NCBI RefSeq assembly: GCF_003234265.2
Contig: NZ_CP126256.1
Span: forward strand, 1,984,001 to 2,048,000
DNA from: Curtobacterium sp. MCSS17_015
GTDB lineage: Bacteria; Actinomycetota; Actinomycetes; Actinomycetales; Microbacteriaceae
Direction: 5' to 3'
Length of the DNA stretch: 64,000 bases
Part shown: positions 1 to 8,269 of the stretch, in pieces
How the letters are laid out: each line of letters starts with the position of its first letter
How positions within the stretch are numbered: the first letter of the stretch is position 1
Program-made: the position numbers and the translations under genes
The notes under the pieces: generated by a model
The model's database searches: none
What the model was told of the DNA's origin: nothing
What the model saw: only the letters and a program-made list of their open reading frames with translations

Positions 1-84
1 ACCCTCGGCGAGGACCTTCGCGAACGTGGTCCCCCAGCTGCCGGCACCGATCACGGCGACCCGTGGCTTGTCGGTCGACTGCAT
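1..84 (-). CDS. gpsA: NAD(P)H-dependent glycerol-3-phosphate dehydrogenase, N-terminal fragment
   Basis: Only the first 28 codons are inside the window; the gene runs off the left edge. The peptide begins MQSTDKPRVAVIGAGSWGTT, and the GAGSWGTT stretch is the classic Rossmann dinucleotide-binding motif of GpsA, which reduces dihydroxyacetone phosphate to sn-glycerol-3-phosphate for phospholipid synthesis in the cytoplasm. It follows an acyltransferase gene on the same strand by about 106 bases, which fits a shared role in phosphatidic acid formation. The ATG at 84 is the first convincing start, but it lacks a clear ribosome binding site, so a start slightly upstream is possible. The identification rests on one motif plus context. 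Confidence 0.85.
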   Translation of the reverse strand, partial: MQSTDKPRVAVIGAGSWGTTFAKVLAEG

Positions 85-190
85 GACGACGCGGATCGCG
101 GCCGTGTCGACGGCGCCGCGGGCGGCGACGGAGGGGTCCGGGTGGTCGTCGCGCGGGCGGAGGCCGGGCGCACTGGTCCGGTCGGCTGCG

Positions 191-1066
191 TCACTCAAAC
201 CTGCCGGTCTCCTTCTGCTTGTTGGCGGCCGGGTCCCAGCGCTCGGCGGGCGCCTGCTCGCCGCGGAGTCCCTCGAGCAACGCGGTGATCCGGTCCATGA
301 GGAGCGCGGTCACCTCGGTCAGGGCTTGCTGGTCGACGGGCTTCCCCCGCCACCGGGACAGGTCGAGCGGCTCGCCGTAGACGATGTCGACCTTCGCCGG
401 CGGGAACAGGCGGAGCTTCTTGCCGTACCGCGCCATGATCCGCTGTGTGCCCCAATGCGCCATCGGGATGAGTGGGACGTCGTTCTCGAGGGCGATCCGT
501 GCCGCCCCGGTCTTCCCGCGCATCGGCCACAGGTCCGGGTCACGCGTGAGCGTGCCCTCGGGGTAGACGATGACCGCGCCGCCGGTCGACACGAGTCCCT
601 TGCCGCCCTTCAGCGGGTCGTTCAGCCGCGTCCGGCCGTTGCGCTCGACGGGGATCTGCCCCATGCCGCTCATGAGCTTGCCGAACACCGGCACACGGAA
701 GAGCGAGGCCTTCGCGAGGAACCGCGGCGATCGACGGTGCAGCCACACGGTCGTCCCGACGACGAGCGGGTCGATGTTCGTGTAGTGGTTCGGCGCGAGG
801 ACGAACGCGCCCTCCGCCGGCAGCCGGTTCGGGCCGTGCCAGCGGTACCCGGACGCGAACCGGATGGTCGGGATGACGACGGACCCGGTGATCCGGAAGG
901 CCCGGTTCAGCTCGCCGCGTCGCCACCGCCGACCGGGGACCGGGAGGCCCGTGCGGACCTCTCCTGGTCGTCCCACCTGCGGCAGTTCCAGCGCATCGGG
1001 TCCGGTCGTCGGTCGCGCCACGGCGGCACCGTCACCGGTGCCGCCGTGGTCGTGCTGCTCCGTCAC
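191..1066 (-). CDS. PlsC-type 1-acyl-glycerol-3-phosphate acyltransferase
   Basis: The 291-residue protein carries the two signature blocks of the PlsC family: an H-X4-D motif (NHYTNID, His94 and Asp99) and the YPEGT block at residues 168-172. This family adds an acyl chain to lysophosphatidic acid at the inner membrane face. The first 45 or so residues are polar, probably disordered, and not part of the acyltransferase fold. Translation starts at a GTG one base after the murA stop codon (TGA, one base, then GTG), so the two are probably translationally coupled. Downstream lies gpsA, which makes the glycerol-3-phosphate backbone. Members of this family vary in acceptor, so the exact substrate is inferred. 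Confidence 0.88.
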   Translation of the reverse strand: MTEQHDHGGTGDGAAVARPTTGPDALELPQVGRPGEVRTGLPVPGRRWRRGELNRAFRITGSVVIPTIRFASGYRWHGPNRLPAEGAFVLAPNHYTNIDPLVVGTTVWLHRRSPRFLAKASLFRVPVFGKLMSGMGQIPVERNGRTRLNDPLKGGKGLVSTGGAVIVYPEGTLTRDPDLWPMRGKTGAARIALENDVPLIPMAHWGTQRIMARYGKKLRLFPPAKVDIVYGEPLDLSRWRGKPVDQQALTEVTALLMDRITALLEGLRGEQAPAERWDPAANKQKETGRFE

Positions 1067-1067
1067 G

Positions 1068-2435
1068 TCAGCCGGCGAAGTCGAAGTCCGCGCCGAGCTT
1101 GCGGAGCTTCGGGATGAAGTGCTCGTAGCCGCGGCTGATGATGCCGACGTTCGTGATGTGCGACTCGCCTTCGGCGGTCAGCGCCGCGATGAGGTGGCTG
1201 AAGCCGCCGCGGAGGTCGGGGACGCGGACGTTGGCACCGTGCAGCTTGGTCGGGCCGGTGATGACCGCGGCCTGCTCGAAGGGACGACGGGCGACCCGAC
1301 GGTCGTGACCGGGCAGGCCCTCCTTGTGCACGACGATGTCGGCGCCCATCTCGTTGAGCGCGTCGGTGAAACCGAAGCGGTTCTCGTAGACGGTCTCGTG
1401 CACGACGCTCTGACCCTCGGCCTGCGTGAGCGCGACGACGAGGGGCTGCTGCCAGTCGGTCATGAACCCGGGGTGCACGTCGGTCTCGATGACGACGGGC
1501 TTGAGGACGTCGAGCTCGCGGTAGAACCGGATGCCGTCCTCCTGGATGTCGAACCCGCCGCCGACCTTGCGGAAGACGTTGAGGAACGTCATGAGTTCCT
1601 GCTGCTTGGCGCCCTCGACGAAGATGTCGCCGTTGGTGGCCAGCGCGGCCGAGGCCCAGCTCGCGGCCTCGTTGCGGTCGTTGATCGCGCGGTGCGTGTA
1701 TCCGCGGAGCGACTTGACGCCCTCGATGAAGATCGTGCGGCTCGGCTCGACCGTAACGATCGCGCCCATCTTCTGCAGGATCGCGATGAGGTCCATGATC
1801 TCGGGCTCGATCGCGGCGTTCCGCAGCTCGGTGGTGCCCTCGGCGAGGACGGACGAGAGCAGGACCTGCTCGGTCGCGCCGACGCTCGGGTAGGGCAGCT
1901 CGATGTTCGCGCCCTTGAGGCCGTTCGGGGCGGTGATGTGGATGCCCGAGACCTGCTTGTCGACGACGGCCCCCATGGCGCGCAGTGCGTCGAGGTGGAA
2001 GTCGATCGGGCGGTCACCGATGCGGCAGCCGCCGAGGTCGGGGATGAACGCCTCACCGAGCTTGTGCAGCAGCGGGCCGCAGAACAGGATCGGGATGCGG
2101 CTCGAGCCGGCGTGCGCGTCGATCTCGGCGAAGTGCGCCGACTCCACGCGGGAGGGGTCGAGGATGAGCTCGCCGCGGGCGGGGTCCGTCACGCGGACGC
2201 CGTGCACCTCGAGGAGGCCGCGTACGACCTTGACGTCGGAGATGTCCGGGACGTCCTTGAGGATCGACGGGGTGTCACCGAGGAGCGCAGCGACCATGGC
2301 CTTGGTCGCCAGGTTCTTCGCACCGCGGACCTCGATGCGTCCCACGAGGGGCTTGCCCCCGCGGATGACGATCTCGTCCGACTTCAACCCGACGCGCGCC
2401 CCTGCAGCTGCTGCGTCCTGTACGAGAGAGTTCAC
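1068..2435 (-). CDS. murA: UDP-N-acetylglucosamine 1-carboxyvinyltransferase
   Basis: MurA transfers enolpyruvate from PEP to UDP-GlcNAc, the first committed step of peptidoglycan synthesis, in the cytoplasm. The N-terminal GAKN motif (catalytic Lys) and the GGCRIGDRP loop carrying the PEP-reactive, fosfomycin-sensitive Cys are both present, and the EPSP-synthase-like fold runs the full length of about 455 residues. I chose the GTG at 2435 because it shares one base with the leuD TAG stop (TAGTG) and has GGTGA just upstream. A TTG at 2465 would add ten residues and overlap leuD by 31 bases. The gene sits between leuCD and the acyltransferase in one minus-strand operon. Confidence 0.93.
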   Translation of the reverse strand: MNSLVQDAAAAGARVGLKSDEIVIRGGKPLVGRIEVRGAKNLATKAMVAALLGDTPSILKDVPDISDVKVVRGLLEVHGVRVTDPARGELILDPSRVESAHFAEIDAHAGSSRIPILFCGPLLHKLGEAFIPDLGGCRIGDRPIDFHLDALRAMGAVVDKQVSGIHITAPNGLKGANIELPYPSVGATEQVLLSSVLAEGTTELRNAAIEPEIMDLIAILQKMGAIVTVEPSRTIFIEGVKSLRGYTHRAINDRNEAASWASAALATNGDIFVEGAKQQELMTFLNVFRKVGGGFDIQEDGIRFYRELDVLKPVVIETDVHPGFMTDWQQPLVVALTQAEGQSVVHETVYENRFGFTDALNEMGADIVVHKEGLPGHDRRVARRPFEQAAVITGPTKLHGANVRVPDLRGGFSHLIAALTAEGESHITNVGIISRGYEHFIPKLRKLGADFDFAG

Positions 2436-3031
2436 TACTTCACCGGCAATGTCTTCGGCCGCCAACGGGAGCGGCGGGATTCGAACTCCGTGATCGAGGT
2501 CTCGTCACGGAGGGTGAGCCCGATGTCGTCGAGCCCTTCCATCAACCGCCAACGAGTGTAAGCGTCGATCTCGAAAGCCACGTCCATGTCGCCGATCGAC
2601 ACGCGCTGTGTCGCCAGGTCGACGGTCGCCTCGATGCCCGGCTGAGCCTCGATCGCCGCCCACATCCGCTCGATCTCGGGCTCGGAGACCATCGCGGTGA
2701 CGAGTCCCTGCTTGCCGGCGTTCCCCTTGAAGATGTCCGCGAAACGGGGTGACACCACGACGCGGAACCCGAAGTCGCGCAGCGCCCACACCGCGTGCTC
2801 GCGCGAGGAGCCGGTGCCGAAGTCCGGTCCGGCGACCAGGACCTTCGCGCCCTGGTACGCGGGCTGGTTGAGCACGAAGTCGGGGTCCTGGCGCCAGCCG
2901 GAGAACAGCGCGTCCTCGAAGCCGGTCTTCGTGACCCGCTTGAGGTAGACCGCGGGGATGATCTGGTCGGTGTCGACGTTCGACCGCTTCAGCGGCGCGG
3001 CGATCCCGGTGACGGTGCCGATCTTCTCCAT
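2435..3031 (-). CDS. leuD: 3-isopropylmalate dehydratase small subunit
   Basis: This 198-residue protein is the swivelling small subunit of isopropylmalate isomerase, which with LeuC converts 2- to 3-isopropylmalate in leucine synthesis. The sequence shows the family N-terminus with [10 protein letters not shown], the [10 protein letters not shown] substrate-recognition loop near residue 75 and the usual length of about 200. The ATG at 3031 overlaps the leuC stop codon by one base (TGATG), which fixes the start and suggests coupled synthesis of the two subunits. The stop codon in turn overlaps the murA start. Confidence 0.95.
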   Translation of the reverse strand: MEKIGTVTGIAAPLKRSNVDTDQIIPAVYLKRVTKTGFEDALFSGWRQDPDFVLNQPAYQGAKVLVAGPDFGTGSSREHAVWALRDFGFRVVVSPRFADIFKGNAGKQGLVTAMVSEPEIERMWAAIEAQPGIEATVDLATQRVSIGDMDVAFEIDAYTRWRLMEGLDDIGLTLRDETSITEFESRRSRWRPKTLPVK

Positions 3032-4482
3032 CAGTTGTTCCCTCCAGCCGTCGCCGGCACGGCCAGGCGGGCGTCGTCCTCTTCCAGGTCCCACGGGCTC
3101 GACAGCGTTCCGCGGACAGCGGTCGCCGCGGCCACAAGCGGCGAGACCAGATGGGTCCGGCCGCCCTTGCCCTGTCGGCCCTCGAAGTTGCGGTTCGAGG
3201 TGGAGGCACATCGCTCCCCCGGCGCGAGCTGGTCGGGGTTCATGCCGAGGCACATCGAGCAGCCAGCGAAACGCCACTCGGCGCCGAAGTCGGTGAACAC
3301 CTTGTCCAGCCCCTCGGCCTCGGCCTCGAGCCGGACACGAGCGGAACCGGGCACGACCATGACGCGCACGCCCTCGGCCTTCTGCCGCCCCTGGATCACC
3401 GAGGCGAAGGCACGGAGGTCCTCGATGCGCGAGTTCGTGCACGACCCCATGAACACCGCGTCGACGGCGATGTCCTTCATCGGGGTGCCCGCCTCGATGT
3501 CCATGTACTCCAGCGCTCGGGACGCGGCGGCCTGGTCGTTCGGGTCCGTGAAGTCCGACGGCGACGGGACCGAGTCGGACAGCGAGACGCCCTGGCCGGG
3601 GTTCGTGCCCCAGGTGACGAAGGGCTCGAGGGCGTCGGCGTCGATGAAGACCTCGGCGTCGAACACGGCGTCGTCGTCGGTGGCGAGGGTGTCCCAGTAG
3701 GCCACGGCCTCGTCCCAGTCGGCACCGGTCGGGGCGTGGTCGCGGCCCTGCACGTAGTCGTAGGTGGTCTGGTCGGGGGCGACCATGCCCGCACGGGCGC
3801 CGGCCTCGATCGACATGTTGCAGATCGTCATGCGGCCCTCCATGGAGAGCGCCCGGATCGCGGAGCCGCGGTACTCGAGCACGTAGCCCTGGCCGCCGCC
3901 CGTGCCGATCTGCGCGATCACCGCCAGGATGATGTCCTTCGCCGTGACGCCCGGGCGCAGCGTGCCCTCGACCGTGACGGCCATCGTCCTGAACGGCTTG
4001 AGCGGCAGGGTCTGCGTCGCCAGGACGTGCTCGACCTCGCTGGTGCCGATGCCGAACGCCATGGCGCCGAACGCCCCGTGGGTGGAGGTGTGCGAGTCAC
4101 CGCAGACGACCGTGATGCCGGGCATGGTGAGCCCGAGCTGCGGACCGACCACGTGCACGATCCCCTGCTCCTTGTCGCCCAGCGAGTGCAGGCGGACGCC
4201 GAACTCCTCGCAGTTGCGGCGGAGCGTCTCGATCTGGGTGCGGCTGGTCGGGTCCGCGATCGGCCGGTCGATGGCGAGCGTCGGGGTGTTGTGGTCCTCG
4301 GTCGCGATGGTCAGGTCGAGACGACGGACGGGGCGGCCGGCCTGTCGCAGCCCGTCGAAGGCCTGCGGGCTCGTGACCTCGTGCACGAGGTGGAGGTCGA
4401 TGTAGAGGAGGTCCGGGTTGCCGTCCTCGCCCTTGACGACGACGTGGTCGTCCCACACCTTCTCGGCGAGCGTCCTGCCCAT
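3031..4482 (-). CDS. leuC: 3-isopropylmalate dehydratase large subunit
   Basis: This is the 483-residue aconitase-superfamily subunit that holds the [4Fe-4S] cluster. The three cluster ligands are visible as Cys348 (GSCTNSR) and Cys408/Cys411 ([10 protein letters not shown]). The [13 protein letters not shown] active-site segment lies at residues 127-139. The ATG at 4482 has a strong GAGGAGG ribosome binding site eight or nine bases upstream. It is the first gene of the leuC-leuD-murA-acyltransferase-gpsA operon and faces a divergent FUSC gene across 145 bases holding a palindromic operator candidate. A region of about 45 residues with acidic and Trp-rich sequence (250-290) is typical of bacterial LeuC. 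Confidence 0.96.
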   Translation of the reverse strand: MGRTLAEKVWDDHVVVKGEDGNPDLLYIDLHLVHEVTSPQAFDGLRQAGRPVRRLDLTIATEDHNTPTLAIDRPIADPTSRTQIETLRRNCEEFGVRLHSLGDKEQGIVHVVGPQLGLTMPGITVVCGDSHTSTHGAFGAMAFGIGTSEVEHVLATQTLPLKPFRTMAVTVEGTLRPGVTAKDIILAVIAQIGTGGGQGYVLEYRGSAIRALSMEGRMTICNMSIEAGARAGMVAPDQTTYDYVQGRDHAPTGADWDEAVAYWDTLATDDDAVFDAEVFIDADALEPFVTWGTNPGQGVSLSDSVPSPSDFTDPNDQAAASRALEYMDIEAGTPMKDIAVDAVFMGSCTNSRIEDLRAFASVIQGRQKAEGVRVMVVPGSARVRLEAEAEGLDKVFTDFGAEWRFAGCSMCLGMNPDQLAPGERCASTSNRNFEGRQGKGGRTHLVSPLVAAATAVRGTLSSPWDLEEDDARLAVPATAGGNN

Positions 4483-4535
4483 GCCCGTGCCTCCTCATCC
4501 GCGTTCCGACGCCGCTGTCACGACGTCGTACGAGC

Positions 4536-4558
4536 ACTGTAGCAGGTTGGTATACCAA
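4536..4558 (-). promoter_or_regulatory. leuC promoter with palindromic operator candidate
   Basis: On the minus strand a -10 box TACAGT (4541-4536) lies 53 bases before the leuC ATG. The perfect 12-bp palindrome TTGGTATACCAA (4547-4558) fills the upstream part of the 17-base spacer, directly next to a poor -35. A repressor bound there would block RNA polymerase. In other actinobacteria leuCD is controlled by IclR-type regulators (LtbR, NdgR), but no such gene is visible here. The operator role is inferred; the palindrome itself is seen. Confidence 0.55.
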
Positions 4559-4627
4559 TCGCGGCCGGTGCCCCGGAGGCCCGTCCCGCGTCGGCAGAAC
4601 CCGTCGCGGTGAGAAGATGGCGGGGAC

Positions 4628-5695
4628 ATGACGACGCCCCCGCACTCGACCCGGACCACCAACCTCGAGGGCGCGGCCCGCGCCGCGGTCGCCGGAGGGG
4701 TGCCCCTGGCACTGCTCATCGGGCTCGGCCTGCCGGAGTACGCGGCCTTCGCCGTGTTCGCCGGCTTCACCGCGATCTTCGGCGCGACCGAGCCCTACCG
4801 GCAGCGTGCCGTCACGACGGGCGTCGCGGGGCTGATGCAGGTCGTGTGCATGGCGGCGGGGATCGGGGTCGCGCTGCTCGGGTCGCCGCTGTGGCTGCAG
4901 GCGGTCGGACTGGTGGCCGTCGTCGTCCTCGCGGTCGTGACCCTCACCGCGCTCCGGGCGATCCCCGCGCAGCCGATCTTCCCGGTGTTCGCGTTCGTCG
5001 TCTCGGCACTCGTGCCCGTCCGGGCGTCCGACCTGCCCCTCGTGGCGACGATCATCATCGGCTCGGTGCTGTGGGCGTGGTCGGTCGCGATGTCCGGGGC
5101 CGGCTTCCGACGCGTCCTGCACCCGCACGCGCCGCACCGCTTCCGCCCCCTCGCCGACCGGAAGCACCGGTCCCTCGCGGTCCTGCGCACGCCGGCGCTC
5201 TGGGAGACGGTCGGGCTCAACGTCGTGGGCGCCCTCGTGGCCGGAGGTGTCGCCGAGGTCCTGCCGGGCCTCGGGCACCCGTACTGGGCGGTGATCGCCG
5301 TGGTCTCGACACTGCCCGCGCTCCGGCAGCGGCACACGGTCTCACGTGCCGTGCAACGTGTCGTCGGCACCGTGGGCGGCACCGTGATCGCGGTGGGCGT
5401 CCTGCTGCTCGAGCCCTCGGCCTGGTGGATCGTCGTGATCGCGGTCGTCGGGCAGTTCGGGGCCGAGGTCTTCGTCGCGCGCAACTACGCCGTGTGCCTG
5501 TTGTTCCTCACCCCGCTCGCCCTCGCCGTGTCGTGGCTGAGTGTCCCCGAGGCGCCGGGACTCCTCGCCCTCGACCGCATCGGTCAGACGCTCCTCGGCG
5601 CCGTCGTCAGCGTCGCGCTCCTCGCGGTCGGGCGGGCGGTCGAACGGCGTCGCGGCCACCCGCTCGGCGCGACCAGCAGCATCCGGACCGTCTGA
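4628..5695 (+). CDS. FUSC-family integral membrane protein
   Basis: The 355-residue protein is almost entirely hydrophobic, with about ten predicted membrane segments in two similar halves (roughly 15-150 and 195-340), separated by a basic cytoplasmic linker around residues 160-190. This two-halved architecture and motifs such as YPYW-like HPYWAVIAV match the fusaric acid resistance / aromatic acid exporter (FUSC) family. Substrate is unknown. It is transcribed divergently from leuC, in the position that in other actinobacteria is often held by the IclR regulator of leuCD. The start ATG has a GCGGGGAC purine stretch close upstream. Confidence 0.7.
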   Translation: MTTPPHSTRTTNLEGAARAAVAGGVPLALLIGLGLPEYAAFAVFAGFTAIFGATEPYRQRAVTTGVAGLMQVVCMAAGIGVALLGSPLWLQAVGLVAVVVLAVVTLTALRAIPAQPIFPVFAFVVSALVPVRASDLPLVATIIIGSVLWAWSVAMSGAGFRRVLHPHAPHRFRPLADRKHRSLAVLRTPALWETVGLNVVGALVAGGVAEVLPGLGHPYWAVIAVVSTLPALRQRHTVSRAVQRVVGTVGGTVIAVGVLLLEPSAWWIVVIAVVGQFGAEVFVARNYAVCLLFLTPLALAVSWLSVPEAPGLLALDRIGQTLLGAVVSVALLAVGRAVERRRGHPLGATSSIRTV

Positions 5696-5725
5696 GGACC
5701 GGCCCCCGGCCCGCCGCGGGCGCGC

Positions 5726-5770
5726 CGGGCCTCCCGGCAGGCCGTGCGCCGAGCACGGCCGGGAGGCCCG
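5726..5770. terminator. Strong GC-rich hairpin after the FUSC gene
   Basis: Arms CGGGCCTCCCGGC and its complement near 5758-5770 enclose an inner GGCCGTGC/GCACGGCC stem with a GCCGA loop. The hairpin lies 30 bases after the FUSC stop and before the acetyltransferase. Its GGGAGGCCCG arm recurs in several other intergenic hairpins of the window. No U-tract follows, which is common in actinobacteria. Confidence 0.65.
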
Positions 5771-5803
5771 CCACCTGTCGGACGTGTCGGGCAGGCTGGG
5801 TGC

Positions 5804-6241
5804 ATGGACGAGACGACCGCGGCGGAGCCGTACACCCTGCTGCCCACCGCTCCGCCGCTCGAGCACTACCTCCGCCTGCGGCGGGACTCCGGTCTGACGC
5901 CGGTGACCGCGGAGCAGGGCGCTCCCGCGATCACCGGCGCGTGGTCGGCGTGTCACGTCGTCGACGCGACGGGCACGCCCGTCGCGATGGGACGGGTCAT
6001 CGGCGACGGCGGCTGGTACTTCCTCGTCGTCGACATCGCCACGGACCCTGCACACCAGCGACGGGGACTCGGTCGAGCGGTCGTGGAGTGGCTCGTGGCC
6101 GACGTCCGCGAGCGGGCACCGGAGGGCGCGTACGTGTCGCTCGTCGGCGACCCGCCCGGGCAGCGGCTCTACCGCTCGCTCGGCTTCGAGGACGTCGCTC
6201 CGAGCATCGGCATGGCGATGGTCCTCGGCCCGGGCGACTGA
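5804..6241 (+). CDS. GNAT-family N-acetyltransferase
   Basis: A 145-residue single-domain protein with the GNAT acetyl-CoA signature: beta-strand VVDIATDP followed by the pyrophosphate-binding loop QRRGLG near residues 85-90, then an alpha helix, and a C-terminal LYRSLGFE motif seen in many GNAT enzymes. The acceptor cannot be deduced. The ATG at 5804 has CAGGCT six bases upstream, consistent with a leaderless transcript. The next gene is convergent and ends only 16 bases away. Confidence 0.82.
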   Translation: MDETTAAEPYTLLPTAPPLEHYLRLRRDSGLTPVTAEQGAPAITGAWSACHVVDATGTPVAMGRVIGDGGWYFLVVDIATDPAHQRRGLGRAVVEWLVADVRERAPEGAYVSLVGDPPGQRLYRSLGFEDVAPSIGMAMVLGPGD

Positions 6242-6257
6242 CCGCGTCGCCTCGCGC

Positions 6258-6860
6258 TCAGCGCGGCTCGATGTTCCAGGAGTCGATGACCGGACGCCCG
6301 TGCTCGTACCCGAGGGTGCTCACGGTCGCCGTGCCGAGCTTCAGCACCGCGCCGTCCTGCGGGGCGAGGCGGATCCACGCCGCTCCGAGCGCACGGAGCA
6401 CGTGTCCGTGGGCGACGACGATCGCGTCGTGTCCCTCGGCCAGGACGGGTCGTGCGCGGTTGATGACCCGCTCGACACGGACCCGCACCTCGGCCGCGCT
6501 CTCACCCGGGGTCTGCCCCGCGGGGACGCCGTCGGTCCAGAGGTCCCACGGACCGTGCCGCTGCACCTTGATCTGCGGGGTGGTGAGGCCCTCGTAGGCG
6601 CCGTAGTCCCACTCGTACAGGTCCTCGTCGAGCTCCGGGTCGACGCCGATGATGCGCGCCGTCTCGCGGGCCCGCGTGAGCGGGCTGGACAGCGCCAGCG
6701 CGAACTCGCGGTCGGCGAGGTACCGGGCGGCCCGCTCAGCCTGCGCCTCCCCGTTCTCCGTGAGGGGGATGTCGGTGCGGCCGGTGTGCTGCCCGCTCTT
6801 CGACCACTCCGTCTCTCCGTGACGGACGAGGACGAGTTCGCCGGGGCGTTCCGAGGTCAT
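6258..6860 (-). CDS. Histidine phosphatase family protein (phosphoglycerate mutase-like)
   Basis: The 200-residue protein has the phosphatase signature LVRHGETEW (nucleophilic His14), the TGRTDIPLTENGEAQA segment, the catalytic acid region LYEWDYGAYEG and the second histidine in VVAHGHVLRALG. These define the two-histidine acid phosphatase branch; it may be a broad-specificity phosphatase rather than a glycolytic mutase. Its ATG overlaps the stop of the crcB gene upstream (ATGA), so it ends a three-gene operon crcB-crcB-phosphatase. The link with fluoride export is positional only. Confidence 0.85.
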   Translation of the reverse strand: MTSERPGELVLVRHGETEWSKSGQHTGRTDIPLTENGEAQAERAARYLADREFALALSSPLTRARETARIIGVDPELDEDLYEWDYGAYEGLTTPQIKVQRHGPWDLWTDGVPAGQTPGESAAEVRVRVERVINRARPVLAEGHDAIVVAHGHVLRALGAAWIRLAPQDGAVLKLGTATVSTLGYEHGRPVIDSWNIEPR

Positions 6861-7231
6861 GAGTTCCTTCCGAGCCAGAGGCCGAGCGCTGCGGCGCCGA
6901 CCGAGACGACGAGCGTGCCGAGGCCGTTCAGGACGGCGAGCCGGGTCTTACCGGTCCGGAGGAGCTGCACGGTCTCGACGCTCGCCGTCGAGAACGTCGT
7001 GTACCCGCCCATCATGCCCGTCCCCACCACAGCGACCACCGGGGCAGCGAACGTGCCGCTCTCCCCGAGGCCCGTGACGAGCCCCAGGACGAGGGACCCA
7101 CTGACGTTGATGACGAGCGTGCCGAGCGGGAACCCGGTCACCCGGGTCCTGACGACACCGTCGAGCACGAAGCGCAGCGCGGCCCCGGCGCCGCCGCCGA
7201 TCGCGACGAGCAGGAGTTCCAGGACGGTCAC
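6857..7231 (-). CDS. crcB: Fluoride channel CrcB/Fluc, subunit 1
   Basis: This 124-residue protein has four hydrophobic helices and the Fluc hallmarks: GGGAGAALRF near the N-terminus, a conserved Asn in VINVSGS, and GTGMMGGYTTFSTAS in the third helix. Fluc proteins are small dual-topology dimers that export fluoride. The GTG at 7231 was chosen because it follows GGGGAGG and overlaps the stop of the upstream crcB gene by four bases (GTGA). The paired, unequal subunits suggest a heterodimeric channel, as in other Gram-positive bacteria. Confidence 0.92.
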   Translation of the reverse strand: MTVLELLLVAIGGGAGAALRFVLDGVVRTRVTGFPLGTLVINVSGSLVLGLVTGLGESGTFAAPVVAVVGTGMMGGYTTFSTASVETVQLLRTGKTRLAVLNGLGTLVVSVGAAALGLWLGRNS

Positions 7232-7731
7232 CGCGCCTCCCCTGGCCCGTCGACTGCCCCTGCCCCGGTCCCCGGATCCGTCATCGGCGCTGCCGGCCGA
7301 CGTCGACGGAGTGCCGCGGCCAGGGCGATGCCCGCGACGGCCGCGACGAGGCCGAGCAGCACGGTCAGCAGCGCGGTGCCGCTCCCGGCACCCCACCGAC
7401 CGGCGTCGAGGAGCCGTGCCGTGTCGTCGGCGAGGGTGCTGTACGTCGTGAATCCGCCGAGCACGCCGGTGCCCACGACGAGCCGGACGGTGCGGCGCCG
7501 GCCCACGTCCGGTCCGCGCCGGGCGAGGTCCTCGAGCAGCACCCCGAGGCAGAAGGCACCGACGACGTTGATCCCGAGGATGGTCCAGCTGATGCCGTCG
7601 ACCGCGGGTAGGGCCTCGGCCAGGAGGGCTCGGGCCGCGGTGCCGACCGCTCCCCCGAGGGCGACCAGGGCGACGGCGGCGGGACGGAGGTGCACGGGTC
7701 GTCCGGGTGCGGCGGGTTCTGCGTGCGGCAT
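7228..7731 (-). CDS. crcB: Fluoride channel CrcB/Fluc, subunit 2
   Basis: The 167-residue product is a second Fluc protein with GGAVGTAARALLAE, the pore Asn in GINVVGAF, and GTGVLGGFTTYSTL. It is longer than its partner because of a 20-residue basic N-terminus and a C-terminal tail of about 25 polar residues. The ATG at 7731 follows GGAGG by only three bases, a short spacing. The reading frame stays open upstream to 7881, but the upstream residues are Arg/Pro-rich and look non-coding. No fluoride riboswitch fold was recognised upstream. Confidence 0.9.
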   Translation of the reverse strand: MPHAEPAAPGRPVHLRPAAVALVALGGAVGTAARALLAEALPAVDGISWTILGINVVGAFCLGVLLEDLARRGPDVGRRRTVRLVVGTGVLGGFTTYSTLADDTARLLDAGRWGAGSGTALLTVLLGLVAAVAGIALAAALRRRRPAAPMTDPGTGAGAVDGPGEAR

Positions 7732-7944
7732 GGGCCTCCGATCAGGGTGGAGCGGTCGCGATCGTACCGCTGCGCGCGGCGCCGGGCGGCGATCTGCGCA
7801 CCGCTTCGGTCGACCTCGAATCGGTGTCGGTCTCGCTCTGACGACCACCGCCAGCCGGCCTCGGCCTGAGGGCGCATCCACCCGCTCCGGCTCACCGAGT
7901 CGGGATGCGTGCCCCGTCCGCCCGGAGGAGCGGATCGGGAACGA

Positions 7945-7978
7945 CGAAGGCCCCCACCCGACCGGGTGGGGGCCTTCG
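7945..7978 (-). terminator. Terminator of the tRNA-Glu pair
   Basis: A 16-bp perfect stem, CGAAGGCCCCCACCCG and its complement separated by AC, lies directly after the 3' end of the tRNA-Glu genes on the minus strand. The left flank reads GGAACGACGAAGG, shared with the tRNA-Gln and tRNA-Lys terminators. Confidence 0.8.
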
Positions 7979-7981
7979 TGC

Positions 7982-8057
7982 TGGTGACCCCAGCGGGATT
8001 CGAACCCGCGTTACCGCCGTGAGAGGGCAGCGTACTAGGCCGCTATACGATGGGGCC
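7982..8057 (-). tRNA. tRNA-Glu(CTC), copy 1, CCA encoded
   Basis: The minus strand folds into a full cloverleaf: acceptor GGCCCCA pairing with TGGGGTC, T-arm GCGGGTTCGAATCCCGC, and a seven-base anticodon loop CTCTCAC giving anticodon CTC (Glu, GAG). The discriminator A is followed by a genomic CCA at 7984-7982. It differs from the neighbouring copy by a few bases in the D arm and one G-U pair in the anticodon stem. Confidence 0.95.
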
Positions 8058-8090
8058 GCGGCGATGTGTCGGTACGGAGTGTGTCACGCG

Positions 8091-8166
8091 TGGTGACCCC
8101 AGCGGGATTCGAACCCGCGTTACCGCCGTGAGAGGGCGGCGTACTAGGCCACTGTACGATGGGGCC
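8091..8166 (-). tRNA. tRNA-Glu(CTC), copy 2, CCA encoded
   Basis: The second near-identical cloverleaf has a fully Watson-Crick anticodon stem (CCGCC/GGCGG) around the loop CTCTCAC, anticodon CTC. CCA is encoded at 8093-8091. It lies 33 bases upstream of copy 1, so both are probably processed from one transcript. Confidence 0.95.
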
Positions 8167-8183
8167 GTTCCGACAACTCGACA

Positions 8184-8213
8184 AGTATGGCACAGGGTGC
8201 GAGCGAGCACCAA
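8184..8213 (-). promoter_or_regulatory. Probable promoter of the tRNA-Glu pair
   Basis: On the minus strand TTGGTG (8213-8208) and CATACT (8189-8184) are separated by 18 bases. Transcription would begin about ten bases before the first tRNA. The call rests on box similarity and position. Confidence 0.55.
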
Positions 8214-8257
8214 AACGAGCCCGGCACTCCCGGTGTGTCGTCGACCCCACCCGGGCA

Positions 8258-8263
8258 TACGGT
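8258..8263 (+). promoter_or_regulatory. -10 box of the DUF72 gene, leaderless
   Basis: TACGGT ends six bases before the ATG at 8270, placing the expected transcription start on the A of the ATG. No ribosome binding site is present. Confidence 0.5.
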
Positions 8264-8269
8264 GGGTCG

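Noticed and set aside
7732..7900. Fluoride riboswitch upstream of the crcB genes
   Set aside because: I looked for the crcB-motif pseudoknot but found no matching conserved segments; the region shows only a weak possible -10 (TACGAT).
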